Of a stretch of DNA of 10,008 nt, positions 5,483 through 10,008 are shown one piece after another. Position numbers and translations under genes: made by a program. This DNA comes from JBLHOS01 sp047623825 (GTDB lineage: Bacteria > Pseudomonadota > Alphaproteobacteria > Rhodobacterales > Rhodobacteraceae), in NCBI GenBank assembly GCA_047623825.1, contig JBLHOS010000098.1, positions 1 to 10,008 on the forward strand, in the 5' to 3' direction. Under the pieces are notes generated by a model. The model ran no database searches. It was not told where the DNA came from and saw only the letters and a list, made by a program, of their open reading frames with translations. Each line of letters starts with the position of its first letter. Position 1 is the stretch's first letter.

Positions 5483-7279
5483 ATGCGAAAGGCACTTGGG
5501 TTGGTTAAGTTCCTTCGATACATCTTTGCCGTGGCAGTAATCTTGCCGTCGCCGTCCTGGGCGGACATAGAACTGACGGTCAATGGCTCTGAAGCGTTGT
5601 CAGCGGCACTTCGCCGGGCCTCTCATTCTGTCATGGCTGACACAACCGAGGACGCCGCACCCCAAGATATCGTCGGCGCCGCTAAGGCCGATTATTCCCG
5701 GCTGTTGGCCGTGTTGTATGAATATGGGCACTTTGCAGGCACGATCAACATCTTGGTCGATGGGTCTGAGGCCGCAGGCCTGTCTGGGTTTGCACCACCC
5801 AACTCAATCTCCAACGTCACAATAACAGTTGAGCCAGGTCCGGTATTTCGCCTGGGTCAGGCGCAGGTTGCGCCGGTTGCAGATGGAACAGAGCTGCCAC
5901 CTGAGTTTTCCAGCGGCCAACTCGCCACAACACCAGTCTTGCGGCAAACCGCTGAGGCGGCGGTCGTAGGTTGGCGTGACGCCGGACATGCCACAGCCAC
6001 CGTCGCAGGCCAATCGATCACCGCCGACCATCGGCAATCTTTGATCAACGCTGACATTCAAGTGACGCCCGGACCACTGGTCCGCTTTGGTGGTTTGATC
6101 CCAAGCGGCCACGACCGGATGCGACCCAGTCGGATCGCCGAAATTGCAGGCCTGCCAACCGGAGAAGTGTTTGAACCAAATGCCCTGACACAGTCCGAAG
6201 ACCGACTTCGTCGGACAGGCGTTTTTCGGTCTATCGCCTTGGCAGAGACCCCGATCAATGATGATGACACAATGGATATTGAAGCCCTGATGGTTGAGGC
6301 GCCTTTGCGTCGATTTGGTGCCGGTGGTGAACTTTCCAGCACTGATGGGCTTGGCCTATCCGCCTACTGGCTGCACCGTAATTTGCGCGGTGGGGCAGAA
6401 CGGCTGCGGTTTGGTGCCGAAATCTCTGGGATCGGAGGCGAGACTGGTGGAACCGACTTCTTGTTCAACACCAACTACGCCCGGCCTGGCACCTTTACGG
6501 CCGATACCGATTTAGTTTTTCAATTTGGCCTAGAGGCTGCCGATGAGGTCACGTTCAGTTCGAATGAGATCAGCCTTGGCGTCGGGTTAGACCATATATT
6601 CAACCCGGAGTTAGAGGGATCAGTTCGCGTCTCCATCCGGGTTGTAGACATCACCGACAGCGCGGGAAGCAGATCCTCAACCTTGTTGGAATTACCCACA
6701 AGCCTGACCTTTGACACGCGCGACACCCTATTGGACGCAGCATCAGGCTATTACCTTTCGACGCACGTAACCCCATTTTGGGGTATCGGCGATGGATCCA
6801 GCCTTGGGGTACGTGCCACTCTGGACGCGCGCACCTATTGGGGATTCGGCCAAGACGATCAGACGCGATTTGCCCTACGGCTACAGCTCGGCACAGTCTC
6901 AGGATCAGATCTGTCGGTCATCCCGCCTGATTTCTTGTTTTACTCAGGGGGGGGCGGAACTGTCCGGGGGCAATCTTATCAGTCATTGGGTGCGCGGCAG
7001 AACGGGCTGCCCTCTGGCGGGCGCGGATTTGTAGGAATTTCGGCTGAGATTCGGCGCGATATTAATGAAACCATAGGCTTGGTTGGATTTGTCGATAGCG
7101 GCTACATTTCAGCAGGAAGTCTTGGCGACACAAGCGGTGAATGGCATTCGGGTGCAGGGTTAGGCCTGCGCTACAATACCGGGATCGGGCCAATCCGAGT
7201 GGATCTGGCAACACCGATCGAAAGCGCATCGTCTGCGAGTGCAGTTTCAATCTATATTGGCATAGGACAATCGTTTTGA
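5483..7279 (+). CDS. tamA: Translocation and assembly module outer-membrane protein TamA (Omp85/BamA superfamily)
   Basis: TamA is an outer-membrane barrel with periplasmic POTRA domains; with TamB it forms the TAM, implicated in assembly of some outer-membrane proteins and in phospholipid movement. This 598-residue protein (E. coli TamA is about 577) opens with a signal peptide, positively charged then hydrophobic, ending PSPSWA-DIE, with cleavage expected after residue 27. Three POTRA-like segments follow at roughly 28-110, 115-195 and 198-273, the last with LRRTGVFRSIAL. The barrel runs from about 276 (RRFGAGGELSS) to the end. Gly-rich GGGGTVRG places the conserved VRG of loop L6 at 494-496, and the chain ends in IGIGQSF with the terminal phenylalanine of the beta-signal. 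The open frame extends upstream to 5210, but that part overlaps the divergent gene antisense and precedes the signal peptide. ATG 5483 lacks a clear Shine-Dalgarno sequence; TTG at 5501, 8 bases after AAAGG, is an alternative that keeps a signal peptide. Confidence 0.92.
   Translation: MRKALGLVKFLRYIFAVAVILPSPSWADIELTVNGSEALSAALRRASHSVMADTTEDAAPQDIVGAAKADYSRLLAVLYEYGHFAGTINILVDGSEAAGLSGFAPPNSISNVTITVEPGPVFRLGQAQVAPVADGTELPPEFSSGQLATTPVLRQTAEAAVVGWRDAGHATATVAGQSITADHRQSLINADIQVTPGPLVRFGGLIPSGHDRMRPSRIAEIAGLPTGEVFEPNALTQSEDRLRRTGVFRSIALAETPINDDDTMDIEALMVEAPLRRFGAGGELSSTDGLGLSAYWLHRNLRGGAERLRFGAEISGIGGETGGTDFLFNTNYARPGTFTADTDLVFQFGLEAADEVTFSSNEISLGVGLDHIFNPELEGSVRVSIRVVDITDSAGSRSSTLLELPTSLTFDTRDTLLDAASGYYLSTHVTPFWGIGDGSSLGVRATLDARTYWGFGQDDQTRFALRLQLGTVSGSDLSVIPPDFLFYSGGGGTVRGQSYQSLGARQNGLPSGGRGFVGISAEIRRDINETIGLVGFVDSGYISAGSLGDTSGEWHSGAGLGLRYNTGIGPIRVDLATPIESASSASAVSIYIGIGQSF
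6947..6954 (+). repeat. G8 homopolymer tract inside tamA
   Basis: Eight consecutive G fall in codons for Ser488-Gly491, directly before the conserved VRG of loop L6. A gain or loss of one G would shift the frame and remove the last third of the barrel's second half and the C-terminal signal. The tract is present and in frame here. Confidence 0.9.
7264..7267 (+). promoter_or_regulatory. Shine-Dalgarno sequence of tamB inside the tamA 3' end
   Basis: AGGA lies 8 bases before the TTG at 7276-7278 and within the last codons of tamA. It supports the TTG start, which is otherwise only visible as part of the TTGA overlap with the tamA stop. Confidence 0.55.
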
Positions 7280-10008
7280 TCCGCGCCTTTACCCTCTTTG
7301 TAGTCTTGCTGATGCCGATCGCAGCTGTAGCCCAAGAGGATGATCGTGGGCGCCTGGTTCAGTTCCTCGAGGGGGCTTTGTCTGACGGCAGGGATAGACA
7401 GGTTCAGATCACTGGGTTTCGCGGCGCGCTAAGCTCAACTGCATCACTGGATCAAATGACGATCTCGGATGAGGCGGGCGTCTGGTTGACGCTTGAGAAC
7501 GCGGAATTAAACTGGAACAGATCCGCAATCCTGTCACGCCGGATCGAGATAACGACCCTTGTGGCTGAACGGCTGATTTTGCACCGTGCGCCACTTGCGC
7601 AAGATGTGGCACCCGAGGCGGAGCCATCACCGTTCCAATTGCCCGAACTGCCGATAAGCGTAGAGATTGCAGAGCTTCGGATCGATCAGCTCGATCTTGA
7701 TGCATCCCTTCTGGGGGAGGCCGCTTCGCTTCGCCTTGAGGGGCAAGCGAGATTAGCGGCAGGTACTGGAGATTGGCGTCTGCAACTGGACAGAATTGAC
7801 GACAATGCCGGAACCTTTGCCGTTTCCGGGGCTTATTCGAACGAAACTGGTGATCTTGAGCTTGCCTTGTCACTAACGGAGGCCGCCGATGGGATCGCCG
7901 CGCGCCTTATGTCGTTGCCCGGCACACCATCACTTGAATTTTCGATCGCGGGCGTCGGCACCTTATCGAATTTTCCAGCAACGCTGGAGCTTTCGACTGA
8001 TGGGCAGCAGCGCATGGTCGGCAGCATTTCCCTGACAGAGGCCCAAGACACATCGCGCAGGATCGAAGTGGATGTCTCGGGCGATATAACACCGCTGATC
8101 TTGCCGCAATACCGGGATTTTTTCGGTCCAGACGTAATTCTAGCTTTTAGAGGCGCCCAATCACCAACCGGCCAGTTCGCCATCGAATCGCTCCTCGTTA
8201 AGGCGGCCTCTCTGACACTTTCCGGGCAGTTGCTACTGGATCAAAACAGGGTGCCCGCATCATTCTTGTTAGATGGGTCAATCCAAGATCCAAGCAGGTC
8301 GTCCACCCCCGTCGTTCTGCCGTTTGGCGATACCCCGATCACCGTTAAGCGTGTCGATCTTGAGATCGCTTATGATCGCGCGTCTGGCGATGAGTGGCGT
8401 GGTGACTTTACGGTATCTGATCTGTTATCGAGTGAGCTTCGCGTTGAGCAAAGCGTGCTAACCATCGCAGGCTCTTTTGAGGATCTGTTGAATCCGGCTT
8501 CAGGGCTTCAGGCAATAATCCAAGGCCAGATCACTGGGTTGGAACATTCCGATCCCGCCATATCTGAGGCATTGGGCACTGAAGTCACCTTGCGCGGCGC
8601 AGTTGATTGGCAACAGGGCGCACCCATCACGATCTCGAACCTGGATCTGGTCGGTGAGACGCTAAGCTTTCGTGGAAACGCCTCCGCGCTGTCTGAAAAT
8701 GGGCTTCTTACCGTTGATTTTGCGGCTGAAACCTCTGTCGCCAACATCACGCCATTTAGCTTAATCGCCGGGTCCGATTTGTCAGGCCGCATTACTGCGC
8801 GCCTTGAGGGCCAAATCGAAGCCTTGACCGGCGCATTTGGCGTAACCCTAAGCGGTGAGGCTGAGGACCTCGTCTTATCAGACGCAGCTCCAGCTGATCT
8901 TCTTGCTGGAATAACCGAATTCTCCGGCAGATTAGACCGCAACGGACAAGGCCTCAGCTTGGATCGGCTCTTAATATCAGGAACTGAGTTGAGCGCTGCC
9001 GTTTCGGGCACGGTCTCCAGTACCGTAGGGGAGCTAAGCGCGGCCATCCAGTTGCGCGATGCAGGCCTTTTGACGTCAGCCCTTCGCGGCCCACTATCTC
9101 TTAATGCGGGGCTTTCTCGACAGGATGAACCCGAATGGACGGTCGATGTTTCGGCGAATGGCCCCGGCGGGCTGAATGTTGATGTTCAGGGGCAGGTGGG
9201 CCAACCCAATGGGGCTGTCGATCTGGCAATAACTGGGCAGGGTCCCCTTGCATTTGCAGACCAGTTTATTTCCCCGCGAAGCCTACGTGGAACGGCGAAC
9301 ATTCAGCTGGACCTTCAGGGCCCCCCAACCTTGGAAAATCTGCGCGGGCAATTAACGTCATCAGACTTTCGCGCCTCGGCGCCAACACTGCAGTTTGCTT
9401 TGGAAAACGGCGCGGCTCAAATTGCACTGAACGATGGTGTCGCAAATCTGGATGTAACAACCGATCTATCGTCAGGCGGGCAGGTGGGTATTTCTGGGAC
9501 AATTGATCTGGCAGCCACTTCTTTTCCGGCTAATTTAGAAGTGTCTCTGACCAATCTGGTTCTGGTGGATCCGCAACTTTATCAGGCCCGCGTCGACAGC
9601 GGCCAGATCACAATCAACGGCCCACTCACCTCTGGTGCGCGGATCGACGGTAATGTCTTGTTGGGCCCAACCGAGCTGCGGATCCCCGACACGGCCGTCG
9701 GCACCTCAGAGGCAATCCCCGAGGTCCGGCATATTGGCGAGGTTGCAGCGCAGCGTAGGACGCGCAGCAATGCCGGCCTGCTGGGTCAGGCGTCAGGTGG
9801 GTCCGGCACGGCATATCCATTGAACCTGCGCATCAATGCACCTGGCAGGATCTTTCTGCGGGGTCGCGGCCTTGATGCTGAGCTGGGCGGTCAGCTCCGC
9901 CTGGACGGCACCACCGCCGACGTGATCCCGTCAGGCACATTTGATTTGGTCCGTGGGCGCCTCGATATCTTGGGTCGGCGGCTTAATATGACCGAAGGCT
10001 ACGGCTCA
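7276..10008 (+). CDS. tamB: Translocation and assembly module protein TamB (DUF490 family), 3' end beyond window
   Basis: TamB is an AsmA-like, very long beta-rich protein that bridges the periplasm and works with TamA. I read an uninterrupted frame of 911 codons from TTG 7276 to the window edge; members usually exceed 1100 residues, so some hundreds are missing. The start overlaps the tamA stop (TTGA), with AGGA 8 bases upstream, giving MIRAFTLFVVLLMPIAAVA-QEDD, a convincing N-terminal export signal; the next ATG (7312) would destroy it. Residues about 46-100 (FRGALSS...LDQMTISDEAGVWLTLENAELNW) match the conserved N-terminal pattern of TamB. The middle is a long series of short amphipathic strands with G-x-L and L-x-G turns, as expected for the beta-taco fold. 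The conserved C-terminal TamB domain begins near 848 (PLNLRINAPGRIFLRGRGLDAELGG) and continues with GTFDLVRGRLDILGRRLNMTEG to the edge. Adjacent tamA confirms the assignment and suggests translational coupling. Confidence 0.94.
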   Translation, partial: MIRAFTLFVVLLMPIAAVAQEDDRGRLVQFLEGALSDGRDRQVQITGFRGALSSTASLDQMTISDEAGVWLTLENAELNWNRSAILSRRIEITTLVAERLILHRAPLAQDVAPEAEPSPFQLPELPISVEIAELRIDQLDLDASLLGEAASLRLEGQARLAAGTGDWRLQLDRIDDNAGTFAVSGAYSNETGDLELALSLTEAADGIAARLMSLPGTPSLEFSIAGVGTLSNFPATLELSTDGQQRMVGSISLTEAQDTSRRIEVDVSGDITPLILPQYRDFFGPDVILAFRGAQSPTGQFAIESLLVKAASLTLSGQLLLDQNRVPASFLLDGSIQDPSRSSTPVVLPFGDTPITVKRVDLEIAYDRASGDEWRGDFTVSDLLSSELRVEQSVLTIAGSFEDLLNPASGLQAIIQGQITGLEHSDPAISEALGTEVTLRGAVDWQQGAPITISNLDLVGETLSFRGNASALSENGLLTVDFAAETSVANITPFSLIAGSDLSGRITARLEGQIEALTGAFGVTLSGEAEDLVLSDAAPADLLAGITEFSGRLDRNGQGLSLDRLLISGTELSAAVSGTVSSTVGELSAAIQLRDAGLLTSALRGPLSLNAGLSRQDEPEWTVDVSANGPGGLNVDVQGQVGQPNGAVDLAITGQGPLAFADQFISPRSLRGTANIQLDLQGPPTLENLRGQLTSSDFRASAPTLQFALENGAAQIALNDGVANLDVTTDLSSGGQVGISGTIDLAATSFPANLEVSLTNLVLVDPQLYQARVDSGQITINGPLTSGARIDGNVLLGPTELRIPDTAVGTSEAIPEVRHIGEVAAQRRTRSNAGLLGQASGGSGTAYPLNLRINAPGRIFLRGRGLDAELGGQLRLDGTTADVIPSGTFDLVRGRLDILGRRLNMTEGYGS

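Noticed and set aside
7409..8183. Overlapping minus-strand open frames (154 and 116 residues) inside tamB
   Set aside because: Both are antisense to the conserved N-terminal part of tamB, and their translations resemble no protein family.
8508..9047. 179-residue minus-strand open frame inside tamB
   Set aside because: Low-complexity Ser/Arg/Pro-rich translation antisense to an intact tamB frame with no ribosome binding site evidence; a shadow frame.

Overview
The window looks like an ordinary chromosomal segment of an alphaproteobacterium, most likely a Rhodobacterales (roseobacter-type) species of moderate GC content. That placement is an inference from the protein sequences and gene order (gltD, a small secreted protein, gltB; uppP; an NDUFA9-like protein; tamA-tamB) and from familiarity with the group, not from a search. 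All of the coding potential is explained by seven genes. I see no mobile element, CRISPR array, tRNA or rRNA.

Left part, minus strand (1-3329): a glutamate synthase cluster read right to left. gltD (TTG start at 3329) encodes the Fe-S/FAD small subunit. After a 117-base gap comes a 249-residue secreted protein of unknown function. After a 123-base gap comes gltB, whose first 301 codons are present and which runs off the left edge. The order gltD - unknown - gltB is reversed and interrupted compared with gltBD of enterobacteria.

Divergent control region (3330-3543): about 210 bases between gltD and uppP, holding the most interesting non-coding signal. Two near-identical 19-base dyad sequences lie 74 bases apart, a near-integral number of helical turns. 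One coincides with a plausible gltD start point. A 14-base palindrome and abutting candidate -35 boxes lie between them. It looks like a shared switch controlled by an unidentified regulator.

Middle (3544-5327): uppP (undecaprenyl-diphosphate phosphatase, plus strand) and a convergent NDUFA9-like atypical short-chain dehydrogenase gene. The two stop codons share one CTAG tetranucleotide, so no room is left for a terminator between them.

Right part, plus strand (5483-10008): tamA (outer-membrane Omp85-family barrel with POTRA domains) and tamB (long periplasmic beta-rich protein, first 911 codons, running off the right edge). They overlap by 4 bases at TTGA and so are probably translationally coupled; together they form the TAM envelope-transport machinery. 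uppP and tamAB are both envelope functions, while gltBD is nitrogen assimilation and the NDUFA9-like gene is probably respiratory or quinone-related.

I did not find a clearly new biological system. The dyad pair, the secreted protein inside the glt cluster, and a G8 tract in tamA are the points worth a second look.
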